A DNA stretch of 64,000 nucleotides from UBA1366 sp047602575 (GTDB lineage: Bacteria; Bacillota; Clostridia; Oscillospirales; Ruminococcaceae). The notes under the pieces are model-generated. The model had not been told where the DNA came from, made no database searches, and was given only the letters and a program-made list of their open reading frames with translations. This document shows, one piece after another, positions 10,840 to 18,714 of this stretch. The translations under genes and the position numbers were made by a program. The stretch covers positions 248,001 to 312,000 of the forward strand of contig JASGGY010000003.1 of assembly GCA_047602575.1 (NCBI GenBank), read 5' to 3'. Positions within the stretch are counted from its first letter, which is position 1; each line of letters starts with the position of its first letter.

Positions 10840-11709
10840 TTACGCTTTAGAGGCGCGCGAGATGCGGCCGGCAATCAGTCCCGCCGCCGCGTTTATGAGA
10901 ATCACCATCAGCACCAGCACGACCGCCGTCGCCGCCGCCTGATTCATGTATAGGCCGGAGTTTGACAGCGAATACATATGGATGGACAGCGTGCGCGCGG
11001 AGGACAGGACATTGTCGGGAATCTGCGCAACCGTGCCGGCGGTGTAAACGAGCGCCGCGGTTTCGCCGACGATTCTGCCCACGGCGAGAATGATGCCCGC
11101 CAGAATGCCGTTGACCGCCGCGGGCAGTACAACACGCGAGATGGTGCGCAGCTTACCCGCGCCCAGCCCGAAGCTTGCTTCCCGCCAGCTGTCGTCCACC
11201 GCTTTGAGGGCTTCCTCCGTGGAGCGGATGATGAGGGGCAGCACCATGATCGCCAGCGTAAACGCGCCTGCGAGCAGGGAGTAGCCCCAGTGCAGATAGG
11301 TTACAAAAAACAGCATACCGAACAGTCCGTACACAATCGACGGGATGCCCGCAAGGGTTTCCGTTGTGACACGGATGAGTCCGACCAGCTTGTTGCCGCG
11401 CTTGGCGTATTCTACCAGATAAACCGCACAGGCGATCCCGAGCGGGGCTGCGATGGCGAGGGAGAGCGCGACCATTTCCAGCGTTGTGATTAATGCGGGT
11501 GTCATGGAAGCGTTTTCGGTTGTGAAATCCCATGCGAACAGCTCAGGTGTCAGATAAGGCACGCCGCGCACCAGAATATACCCGATCAGCAGCAGGAAAA
11601 CTCCCACTGCTGCCGCAGCCGCCGCACAGGTCAGCAGAAAGAACACAAACGACGCGGGATGGGCTTTCCAGGTCATGATGCGCTGGTTTAATTTCAATTT
11701 TGCCGTCAT
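10840..11709 (-). CDS. pstA: Phosphate ABC transporter permease PstA
   Basis: 289 aa with six predicted membrane helices and the permease EAA-type loop (EALKAVDDSWREASFGLGAGK). A TLAGIPSIVYGLFG segment typical of Pst permeases is present. Starts 3 nt after the pstC stop, so translation is probably coupled. Forms the inner-membrane channel with PstC. Confidence 0.95.
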   Translation of the reverse strand: MTAKLKLNQRIMTWKAHPASFVFFLLTCAAAAAAVGVFLLLIGYILVRGVPYLTPELFAWDFTTENASMTPALITTLEMVALSLAIAAPLGIACAVYLVEYAKRGNKLVGLIRVTTETLAGIPSIVYGLFGMLFFVTYLHWGYSLLAGAFTLAIMVLPLIIRSTEEALKAVDDSWREASFGLGAGKLRTISRVVLPAAVNGILAGIILAVGRIVGETAALVYTAGTVAQIPDNVLSSARTLSIHMYSLSNSGLYMNQAAATAVVLVLMVILINAAAGLIAGRISRASKA

Positions 11710-11712
11710 AAA

Positions 11713-12669
11713 CTAACCCCTCCTGCTTTTTGCCGAAATAAGGCTGAACGACAGGTTCATAATCAGGATGAACACGAACAGCACCACGCCCGTCGCGATC
11801 AGCGCGTCATAATGCAATCCGGACGCATAGCCCATGTCGCTGACGATGTTCGCGGTCAGCGTCCGCACACCATCGGTGATGCTGTCGGGCAGGCGCGCCT
11901 GATTTCCGGCGACCTTGATGACTGCCATGGTTTCGCCCACCGCGCGGCCGGCAGCGAGAATGATTCCCGCCAGAATACCGGATTTCGCAGCCGGTATGAC
12001 AATTCGGATCAGCGCGCGTTCTTTTGTCGCGCCGAGTGCGAGCGCCGCTTCGTAATAATCCTTCGGCACACTGCGCAGTGCGTTTTCGGAAATTGCCACC
12101 ACTGTGGGCAGGATCATCATTCCCAGCAGGATCGAGGCGGTGAGAATGCTGTTGCCGTTTCCGCCGAAATTCTGCCGGACAAAGGGAATCAGCACGATCA
12201 TGCCGAAAAAGCCGTAGACAATCGACGGGATGCCAGCCAGCAGGTTGATTGCCGGCGAAAGCAGGCGGTAGAGCTTTTTCGGGCAGTATTTCGCCATGAA
12301 AACCGCCGTGAGAATCCCAGCCGGAACGCCGCAGATCACAGCCCCGGCGGTGATGTAGACGCTTCCCAGAATCATGGGGAAGATGCCATATTTGGCGGGA
12401 ACGTCCACGGGCGCCCAGCGCTTTCCGGTGAGAAAATCAAACAGACCGATTTTTCTCATCGCCGGCAATCCGTTGGCGAACATGAATACGCAGATTAACA
12501 GCACCGCCACCACCGAGATGCACGCCGCCAGCAAAAACAGCACCGACGCACCGCGTTCGACAAACTTCCGGCGGAATGCTCCGCCCGCGCCGCTCGCTTG
12601 ATTTTGTGCCGTCTGCGCAGTATGTGCGCCCGACGGAAGCGTCGCGCCCTGCTCCTGAGTAAGCTTCAT
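11713..12669 (-). CDS. pstC: Phosphate ABC transporter permease PstC
   Basis: 318 aa from ATG at 12669; the frame continues to a TTG at 12702, but that codon lies inside the hairpin at 12698-12730, so the shorter form is preferred. A roughly 35-residue hydrophilic N terminus precedes six membrane helices. NLLAGIPSIVYGFFG and the EAALALGATKERAL loop identify a Pst permease. Confidence 0.93.
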   Translation of the reverse strand: MKLTQEQGATLPSGAHTAQTAQNQASGAGGAFRRKFVERGASVLFLLAACISVVAVLLICVFMFANGLPAMRKIGLFDFLTGKRWAPVDVPAKYGIFPMILGSVYITAGAVICGVPAGILTAVFMAKYCPKKLYRLLSPAINLLAGIPSIVYGFFGMIVLIPFVRQNFGGNGNSILTASILLGMMILPTVVAISENALRSVPKDYYEAALALGATKERALIRIVIPAAKSGILAGIILAAGRAVGETMAVIKVAGNQARLPDSITDGVRTLTANIVSDMGYASGLHYDALIATGVVLFVFILIMNLSFSLISAKSRRG

Positions 12670-12697
12670 AGCCACACTTCTTTCCTGTTTTTTCACG

Positions 12698-12730
12698 CAC
12701 AAAGCTTTCCGCCAAGCGGAAAGCCTTGTG
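12698..12730 (-). other. Intercistronic hairpin between pstS and pstC
   Basis: 15-bp stem with one G-U pair and a 3-nt loop (arms 12698-12712 and 12716-12730). No T-run follows on the minus strand, so it is not a typical terminator. In this position it would stabilise the pstS mRNA 3' end and lower pstCAB expression relative to the binding protein. Confidence 0.65.
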
Positions 12731-12744
12731 AGCGTTCATTCTGA

Positions 12745-13605
12745 TTATACATCATCCCACGAAGTGGTTTCGCCGGTGTAGATCTTTCTGACCTGTTCGG
12801 TGGTGATGTCGGTGAATCCGCTCGATTTGTTGACGATGACTGCGATGCCGTCGAGCGCAATCTGTGTAGCGGTGACGCCGGTTTCCGTGTCTTTGAGTGC
12901 GCGGGATGCCATGCCGATGTCACAAGTGCCTTCCTGTGCTGCCTTGACGCCGGCGGAGGAATCGGATTCCTGAACCTCTACGGTTACGTTGGGGTTTGCG
13001 GTTTTATAGGCTTCCTGCAGCTTCTGCATAACCGGTGTTACCGAGGAAGAACCGAGGACAACGACCTTGCCCGATGCGCCGTTTGAAGCGTAAGCCGCGG
13101 CGGTGGGAGCGATGGCGATGTACTTGTTGTTCGTGATGACCGTCTGGCCTTCTTTGCTTAAGATGAAGTTGTAGAAATCCTTCGCCGCGTCGGAGAGCGT
13201 GTCCTTGGTCACGATGTTGAACGGACGCTGGATTTTATATGTGCCGTTTTTCACGTTGTCAGCCGTCGCCTGCACGCCGGCGATATTGAGCGCCTTGACG
13301 CTGTCATTGAGTGAGCCGAGCGAGATATAACCGATCGCGTTTTCATCGCCGGCAACCTGTGTCAACACCTCGTCCGTGCTTTTAAGCTGAATGGCTTCTT
13401 CGGTGGTGTGATCCTGCTTGTTTCCGGCAGCATCCTTTGTCTGAATGCCGACTAATTCGATGAACGCGTCGCGCGTTCCCGAGCCGGACTCTCTGGTGAT
13501 GACGGTGATGGTTTTGTCCTCCGAGCCTTTATCTCCGCAAGCGGTGATTGTTCCCGCGGTCAGCGCGCAGGCTGCAAGAATGCCGATCAGTTTGGTAATC
13601 TTCAT
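12745..13605 (-). CDS. pstS: Phosphate-binding lipoprotein, circularly permuted
   Basis: 286 aa with a lipoprotein signal peptide (Cys about residue 23). The two halves are in reversed order compared with classical PstS. The mature protein starts with the normally C-terminal block, VITRESGSGTRDAF through EGQTVITNNKYIA. After an Ala/Ser linker it continues with the normally N-terminal block, VLGSSSVTPVMQKL, CDIGMASRALKD and IALDGIAVIVN, and stops at IYTGETTSWDDV, where classical PstS would continue into the SGSGTR block. Phosphate ligands (SGSGTR and GSSSVT) are kept. GGGAG before ATG; Pho-box promoter upstream. First gene of the operon. Permuted forms may be common in Clostridia, but I cannot check here. 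Confidence 0.9.
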   Translation of the reverse strand: MKITKLIGILAACALTAGTITACGDKGSEDKTITVITRESGSGTRDAFIELVGIQTKDAAGNKQDHTTEEAIQLKSTDEVLTQVAGDENAIGYISLGSLNDSVKALNIAGVQATADNVKNGTYKIQRPFNIVTKDTLSDAAKDFYNFILSKEGQTVITNNKYIAIAPTAAAYASNGASGKVVVLGSSSVTPVMQKLQEAYKTANPNVTVEVQESDSSAGVKAAQEGTCDIGMASRALKDTETGVTATQIALDGIAVIVNKSSGFTDITTEQVRKIYTGETTSWDDV

Positions 13606-13673
13606 AATAGTTTCTCCCTTTCGGTTTGTTTGCCGGAAAGGTATCCGGCGGTGTTGTTTTCTGCCATGCTCTA

Positions 13674-13727
13674 ATCATAAACCATGTTTGTAAAATCCAA
13701 AACCCTGCCAATGTAAAATCCATGTAA
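13674..13727 (-). promoter_or_regulatory. Pho box and pstS promoter
   Basis: Two TTACAT repeats (13722-13727 and 13711-13716) exactly 11 bp apart match the PhoP half-site pattern. They lie just upstream of a weak -35 TTTTGG (13697-13702) and a -10 TATGAT (13674-13679), 17 nt apart. A weak -35 assisted by an adjacent activator box is what a PhoP-activated promoter should look like. Confidence 0.7.
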
Positions 13728-13781
13728 GATTAATAAGTTTGTAAAGTGCGGTTTTTTACATAAGTTTGAAGCAAGATTTTC

Positions 13782-13810
13782 TTGCAAAAATCACCGGAAT
13801 GCAGTATAAT
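13782..13810 (+). promoter_or_regulatory. rnhA promoter
   Basis: TTGCAA (13782-13787), 17-nt spacer, TATAAT (13805-13810). A small inverted repeat, GCAAGA-TTT-TCTTGC (13771-13785), overlaps the -35. Confidence 0.75.
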
Positions 13811-13842
13811 AAAATAATCGACTTAGGCGAAAGGATTTCAAC

Positions 13843-14283
13843 ATGAAGAAACTGGAGATTTTTACCGACGGCGCGTGTTCAGGCAATCCCGGACCGGGCG
13901 GCTGGGGGGCTGTGCTGCGCTGGAACGGGGTGACAAAAGAGCTTTCCGGCGGACAGGCAGGCACGACCAACAACCGCATGGAGCTGACCGCCGTCATTTC
14001 CGCGCTGGAAGCGCTCAAAGAGCCGTGCGAGGTGACGCTTTACAGCGACAGCAAATACGTCATCGACTCCGTCGTCAAGGGCTGGGCAAAGGGCTGGCGG
14101 AAAAACGGCTGGGTCAAAAGCAACAAGGAAAAAGCCCTCAATCCCGATCTTTGGGAAAAGCTTCTGAATCTGCTGGAGCGGCACACGGTGACGTTCGTCT
14201 GGGTCAAGGGGCACGCCGGACATCCGGAAAACGAGCGCTGCGACGAACTGGCAGTCGCCGAATCAAAGAAATTCCATTCATAA
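13843..14283 (+). CDS. rnhA: Ribonuclease HI
   Basis: 146 aa, normal length for bacterial RNase HI. All four acidic catalytic residues are visible: Asp in FTDGACSGNPGPGGWG, Glu in NNRMELTAVI, Asp in YSDSKYVID and Asp in NERCDELA. The basic handle region GWAKGWRKNGW is present. Cleaves RNA in RNA:DNA hybrids. AAAGGA lies 8 nt before ATG. Divergent from pstS and transcribed alone. Confidence 0.96.
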   Translation: MKKLEIFTDGACSGNPGPGGWGAVLRWNGVTKELSGGQAGTTNNRMELTAVISALEALKEPCEVTLYSDSKYVIDSVVKGWAKGWRKNGWVKSNKEKALNPDLWEKLLNLLERHTVTFVWVKGHAGHPENERCDELAVAESKKFHS

Positions 14284-14390
14284 AAAGCGCTGCGGTTAGC
14301 GTCCATTAACCATAATGTACAATAATTCAGAGTAAATTAGTATGAAATAAATATAAAACGTAAAACTTTGCCGGACAACCGGTTTCTCGC

Positions 14391-14419
14391 TTGAAATTGT
14401 CATAAATCGGGTATATAAT
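14391..14419 (+). promoter_or_regulatory. Promoter of iscS-iscU-mnmA
   Basis: TTGAAA (14391-14396), 17-nt spacer, TATAAT (14414-14419). No IscR-like gene or obvious operator is nearby. Confidence 0.75.
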
Positions 14420-14472
14420 AAAATCAAAAATCAATACTAAATTGGCTTTCAACTCGGAAAGGATGGGCTTAT

Positions 14473-15663
14473 ATGGAAAAACGCTTTGTATATGCCGACA
14501 ACGCCGCAACGACACAGGTTTCAAAACGCGCACTGGATGCGGCAATGCCGTTTTTCACCGAAAATTACGGCAACGCGTCGAGCATTTATTCCCTGGGCAT
14601 GAACGCGGCGAAGGCGGTGCTTGCCGCGCGTGAACAGGTAGCGAACGCGCTGGGCGCGAAAATCAACGAGATCTATTTCACCTCCGGCGGGTCGGAGGCG
14701 GACAACTGGGCAATTAAGGGCACTGCGGAAATCGGTGCGAAAAAGGGCAAAAAGCACATCATCACCACCGCATTTGAACATCACGCCGTTCTGCACACCT
14801 GTGAATATTTAGAAAAGCAAGGCTTTGCGGTTACTTATCTTCCCGTGGACAGCAAAGGGCTTATCACCGCGCAAGACGTGGAAAACGCCATCCGCCCCGA
14901 CACCTGTCTGGTGACGGTGATGTTTGCCAACAACGAAATCGGCACGGTGCTTCCCATCGCGGAAATCGGCGCGGTCTGCAAGGCGCATAAGATTCCTTTC
15001 CACACGGACGCGGTGCAGGCAATCGGCAACATCGACATTGACGTCAAGGCGATGAACATTGACCTGCTCTCGCTCTCCGGTCATAAAATCCACGCACCCA
15101 AGGGCGTCGGCGCGATTTACATCCGCAGCGGCATCATCCTCCCCAACTTCATCCACGGCGGCGCGCAGGAGCGCTCGAAGCGCGCGGGTACGGAAAACGT
15201 GCCTTCCATCGTGGCACTCGGCGAAGCGATCACTGCAGCCACCGAACACATTTCGGAAAAAGCCGCAAAGGTTTCCAAGCTGCGCGACCGGCTGATCGAG
15301 GGGATTTTAAAGCTGCCGGAAACGCGCCTCAACGGCGATCCGGTCAATCGCCTGCCCGGCAACGTGAACATTTCCATCCGCGGCATCGAGGGCGAAAGCC
15401 TGCTGCTGACGCTGGATATGCAGGGCATCTGCGCATCCTCCGGCTCTGCCTGCACCTCCGGCTCGCTTGACCCGTCCCACGTGCTGCTCGCTATCGGGCT
15501 GCCGCACGAAATCGCACACGGCTCGCTGCGCCTTTCCATCAACGAGGACACGACCGACGAGGACGTGGATTACATCTTAGCCTGTGTGCCGCCGACGGTG
15601 GAACGCCTGCGGGCAATGTCGCCGCTGTGGGAGCGGATTGTGAAAAACGAAAAGATTATTTAA
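14473..15663 (+). CDS. iscS: Cysteine desulfurase (IscS/NifS type)
   Basis: 396-aa PLP enzyme. PLP Lys in SLSGHKIHAPKG, His/Asp cofactor contacts in HHAVLHT and FHTDAVQA, and the mobile active-site Cys in SGSACTSGSLDPSHVL, typical of group I desulfurases. Removes sulfur from Cys as a persulfide for Fe-S assembly and tRNA thiolation. Followed by iscU (31 nt) and mnmA, so it probably serves both. AAAGGA upstream. Confidence 0.95.
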   Translation: MEKRFVYADNAATTQVSKRALDAAMPFFTENYGNASSIYSLGMNAAKAVLAAREQVANALGAKINEIYFTSGGSEADNWAIKGTAEIGAKKGKKHIITTAFEHHAVLHTCEYLEKQGFAVTYLPVDSKGLITAQDVENAIRPDTCLVTVMFANNEIGTVLPIAEIGAVCKAHKIPFHTDAVQAIGNIDIDVKAMNIDLLSLSGHKIHAPKGVGAIYIRSGIILPNFIHGGAQERSKRAGTENVPSIVALGEAITAATEHISEKAAKVSKLRDRLIEGILKLPETRLNGDPVNRLPGNVNISIRGIEGESLLLTLDMQGICASSGSACTSGSLDPSHVLLAIGLPHEIAHGSLRLSINEDTTDEDVDYILACVPPTVERLRAMSPLWERIVKNEKII

Positions 15664-15694
15664 GATTTCTTAAGATATAGAAAGGAAGATTCCT

Positions 15695-16129
15695 ATGATT
15701 TACAGCGATAAGGTTCTGGATCATTTCTCCAACCCGCGCAACGTGGGTGAAATTGAAAACGCGGACGGTGTCGGCGAGGTCGGTAACGCAAAATGCGGCG
15801 ACATCATGAAGATTTACCTGAAAGTCGATAACGGCGTGATTGACGACGTAAAGTTCAAGACCTTCGGCTGCGGCGCGGCGGTTGCGACCTCGTCAATTGC
15901 CACGGAAATGATCAAGGGCAAGACCATTGAGGACGCGCTGAAGCTGACGAACAAGGCGGTTGTGGAAGCACTGGACGGACTTCCGCCGGCGAAGCTGCAC
16001 TGCTCGGTTCTGGCAGAAGAAGCGATGAAAGCGGCGATTGCCGATTATTACACCAAGCAGGGTGTTGACCCCACGCCGTTTGTCGGCGAGCTGCATCATG
16101 ACTGCGAAGCCTGTGGCGGCTGTCACTAA
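15695..16129 (+). CDS. iscU: Fe-S cluster scaffold protein IscU/NifU N-terminal type
   Basis: 144 aa. The three cluster-ligand Cys are in GNAKCGDI, TFGCGAAV and LHCSVLAEEA. C-terminal tail carries CEACGGCH. AAGGAAG upstream. Works with the preceding desulfurase to build Fe-S clusters. The end overlaps the likely mnmA start. Confidence 0.93.
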   Translation: MIYSDKVLDHFSNPRNVGEIENADGVGEVGNAKCGDIMKIYLKVDNGVIDDVKFKTFGCGAAVATSSIATEMIKGKTIEDALKLTNKAVVEALDGLPPAKLHCSVLAEEAMKAAIADYYTKQGVDPTPFVGELHHDCEACGGCH

Positions 16130-17204
16130 GGTTTTAGCCGCGATGAGCGGCGGGGTGGACAGCTCCGCGGCGTGCAAGGTTCTGCTCGACGCGGGCTATG
16201 AAGTCGCGGGCGCAACGATGCGCCTGTATGCAAACGAAGATATTATGCTCGAAAAAAGCCGCACGTGCTGCTCACTCAACGACGTTGAGGACGCGCGTTA
16301 TGCGGCTTTTCGACTTGGGATTGACTTTCATGTGTTCAATTTCGCGCCGGAATTCAAGGAACACGTGATCGAGCGTTTTGTGAAAACCTATGAGCGGGGC
16401 GCGACGCCGAACCCCTGCGTGGACTGCAACCGGCAACTGAAATTCGGCAAGTTTCTCGAACGCGCACGGCTGCTGGGCTTTGACGCAATCGCGACCGGAC
16501 ATTACGCCGTGCGGGAATTTAATGAAGCGACCGGCAGGTGGCGGCTCAGGCGCTCCCCCGACCGCGCGAAGGATCAGAGCTATGTGCTTTATGCCATGAC
16601 GCAGGAGCAGCTTTCCCGCACGATGTTCCCCGTCGGGATGCTCGAGAAAAGCCGCACGCGGGAAATCGCCGCCGCAAGCAATCTCGTCACCGCCGACAAG
16701 CCCGACAGTCAGGATATCTGCTTTATCCCCGACGGCGACTATGCGGACTTTATCCTGCGTTATACCGGTGAAGCTCCAGAGAGCGGTGTGGTGCGGCTCA
16801 CAAACGGCACGGCGGTGGGAACGCACCGCGGTTTGCTTTGTTATACGATCGGGCAGCGGCGGGGGCTGGGGATTTCCTATAGCGAGCCGCTCTATGTGGT
16901 GGACAAGGATGCGGCGGCAAACACGCTGATTGTCGGGCGGGAAAGCGAGCTTTATACCACGGAGCTGGTTGCGGAGGATGTGAATTTCATCGACTTCGAT
17001 GCACTCACACAGCCCGTCCGCGTCACCGCGCAGACCCGTTATCACCAGCAGGATACCCCAGCAATCCTCTACCCTGCCGAAAACGGTTGCGTGCGGGTGG
17101 TGTTCGACCAGCCCAAGCGCGCCGTAACCGCCGGTCAGGCAGTGGTGTTCTACGACGGCGACTACGTGGTCGGCGGCGGAACAATCGCCGACAGGCATTC
17201 ATAA
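16098..17204 (+). CDS. mnmA: tRNA-specific 2-thiouridylase MnmA
   Basis: About 368 aa. PP-loop SGGVDSSAA, nucleophile Cys in TPNPCVDCNRQLKFG, GHYAV, and the second catalytic Cys in DSQDICFIPDGDY, then the C-terminal beta-barrel. Thiolates U34 of Lys/Glu/Gln tRNAs using sulfur from IscS. The start is uncertain: ATG 16098 or GTG 16113, both overlapping the iscU 3' end and neither with a strong Shine-Dalgarno, so translation is probably coupled. An ATG at 16038 would extend the overlap without homology. Confidence 0.94.
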   Translation: MTAKPVAAVTKVLAAMSGGVDSSAACKVLLDAGYEVAGATMRLYANEDIMLEKSRTCCSLNDVEDARYAAFRLGIDFHVFNFAPEFKEHVIERFVKTYERGATPNPCVDCNRQLKFGKFLERARLLGFDAIATGHYAVREFNEATGRWRLRRSPDRAKDQSYVLYAMTQEQLSRTMFPVGMLEKSRTREIAAASNLVTADKPDSQDICFIPDGDYADFILRYTGEAPESGVVRLTNGTAVGTHRGLLCYTIGQRRGLGISYSEPLYVVDKDAAANTLIVGRESELYTTELVAEDVNFIDFDALTQPVRVTAQTRYHQQDTPAILYPAENGCVRVVFDQPKRAVTAGQAVVFYDGDYVVGGGTIADRHS

Positions 17205-17207
17205 CAA

Positions 17208-17248
17208 ACAAAAACCGGCACGGTTTTTTTATAGAAGCCGTGCCGGTT
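17208..17248 (-). terminator. Hairpin terminator, first of two identical stems
   Basis: 11-bp perfect stem (arms 17213-17223 and 17238-17248). The T-run lies on the minus-strand side, so it can end the U32/mltG operon transcript after read-through of the repeat element. Confidence 0.65.
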
Positions 17249-17261
17249 CAGACTGTTGATA

Positions 17262-17436
17262 AACCCTCCCAAAGGGGGCTTTGCCCCCTCTGGACTCCCT
17301 CACCAAAGGAGGCATGCCCCCTTTGGAAACCCGTTGTTTTTGGGATTATTCTTTGTATTGCTTTGCAGATTTGTTCTCTCTGCTGTTTTGAGATTCCATT
17401 GGGGCGCTTGAAAAATGAGCATATGCTTTATTTACA
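17262..17436. repeat. Dispersed intergenic repeat, copy A
   Basis: Shares block order with copy B (35165-35330): a G5-C/G-C5 mini-hairpin, a CCAAAGG...CCTTTGG hairpin followed by AACCC and a T-run, a stretch rich in TTTG/CTGCTTT, then GATTCCATTGNNGCGCT and a GAG(C/T)ATAT(G/A)CTTTAT end. Noncoding. No transposase or clear target duplication. It lies between the two identical hairpins at 17213-17248 and 17442-17479. Confidence 0.6.
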
Positions 17437-17441
17437 AACTG

Positions 17442-17484
17442 AACCGGCACGGTTTCTTTTTACGGAAGCCGTGCCGGTTTTTGT
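17442..17484 (+). terminator. Hairpin terminator, second of two identical stems
   Basis: Same 11-bp arms as the hairpin at 17213-17248 (here 17442-17452 and 17469-17479), followed by TTTTTG on the plus strand. It would stop iscS-iscU-mnmA transcripts. Confidence 0.7.
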
Positions 17485-17490
17485 GTTGAT

Positions 17491-18714
17491 TTATGCCTTC
17501 ATCCGCAGGATTGTGCCGGCGGGATAGGGGGAAAAGGGCGTTGTTTCCGCGGAAAAGCGCATGGCTGCATGGTTGGCGGATTCAACTTTTTCGCCTAGCT
17601 CGTTGTAAATCGCGTTGACGGTGAGGGACACCGGCGGGCAGCCGGGCGCAATCGCTTCGAGGGTGTCGCCGGTTAAAAACTTGTTGCGCTGCACGCAGAA
17701 CAAGCGCCCATCCTGTGCGGATTCCACAATCGCCGCCACGTCGTAATCGCAGATGTAGCCGCTGTTTTCATAATACTGGCAGTCCCTCGGATGCCCGAAA
17801 TAAAAGCCGGTGCAATAAGCGCGGTGGCTGACCTTGAACACTTCCTCCCGCACCCAGTCGGGCAGCGCGTAGCTTTGCGGGTTGGTTTTCAGCAAATCAA
17901 CGGCGGCGCGGTAGGCGTTGGTGACGACGGAAACATAATACGACGACTTCGCTCTGCCCTCGATTTTAAAGCTTGACACGCCGGCGGCGGCGAGCTTGTC
18001 GAGGTGATCGATCATGCACAGATCCTTTGCGTTGAGGATGTAAGTCCCCTTTTCGTCCTCGTAGACGGGGTAAAATTCACCCGGACGCTTTTCCTCCATC
18101 AGGTGGTAGCCCCAGCGGCAGGGCTGCGCGCACGCGCCCTGGTTCGCGTCGCGGTTGACGATGTAATTCGACAGCAGGCAGCGCCCAGAAAAGCTCACGC
18201 ACATCGCGCCGTGGACAAAGGTTTCGATTTCAAGCGAGGCAGGGGTTTTCGCGCGGATTTCGGCAATTTCGTCGAGTGACAGTTCCCGCGCCAGCACGAC
18301 GCGTTTTGCGCCCATATCGTGCAGCGCGCGCGCCGTCACATAGTTGACGATGCCCGCCTGCGTGGAAATGTGAATCTCCATATCCGGCGCGAATTGTTTG
18401 ACCAGCGACAGAATGCCGATGTCGCTGACAATCAGCGCGTCAACGCCGGCTTCCGCCGCCTGACGGACAAACGGCTCGAATTCCGCAATGTCCGCATTGT
18501 GCGGCAGGGTGTTGCAGGTCAGGTAAACCCGCACGTTTTTTTCATGGGCAAGCGTCACGGCTTCGGCGAGGGTTTCGCCGTCAAAGCCCTTCTGGGAAGC
18601 GCGCATATTGAACGCCTGCGCGCCGAGATAGACCGCATCCGCGCCGAATGTGAGCGCCGAAAGCAGCCGCTCCTTATCCCCCGCCGGAACGAGCAGCTCC
18701 GGATAAACTGCCAT
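17491..18714 (-). CDS. U32 family protein, likely tRNA 5-hydroxyuridine synthesis (TrhP/YrrO type)
   Basis: 407 aa beginning AVYPELLVPAGDKERL, with GADAVYLGAQAFNMR, VSDIGILSL and the Cys cluster FSGRCLLSNYIVNRDANQGACAQPCRWGY typical of U32 'peptidases'. These are now known as RNA-modification proteins rather than proteases (TrhP in E. coli, YrrN/YrrO in B. subtilis). Its ATG overlaps the mltG stop (TGATG). In B. subtilis yrrO also lies near mltG (yrrL), supporting the call. Confidence 0.85.
   Translation of the reverse strand: MAVYPELLVPAGDKERLLSALTFGADAVYLGAQAFNMRASQKGFDGETLAEAVTLAHEKNVRVYLTCNTLPHNADIAEFEPFVRQAAEAGVDALIVSDIGILSLVKQFAPDMEIHISTQAGIVNYVTARALHDMGAKRVVLARELSLDEIAEIRAKTPASLEIETFVHGAMCVSFSGRCLLSNYIVNRDANQGACAQPCRWGYHLMEEKRPGEFYPVYEDEKGTYILNAKDLCMIDHLDKLAAAGVSSFKIEGRAKSSYYVSVVTNAYRAAVDLLKTNPQSYALPDWVREEVFKVSHRAYCTGFYFGHPRDCQYYENSGYICDYDVAAIVESAQDGRLFCVQRNKFLTGDTLEAIAPGCPPVSLTVNAIYNELGEKVESANHAAMRFSAETTPFSPYPAGTILRMKA

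Noticed and set aside
12698..12730. Intrinsic terminator between pstS and pstC
   Set aside because: Strong stem but no T-run on the transcribed strand; kept as an intercistronic hairpin.
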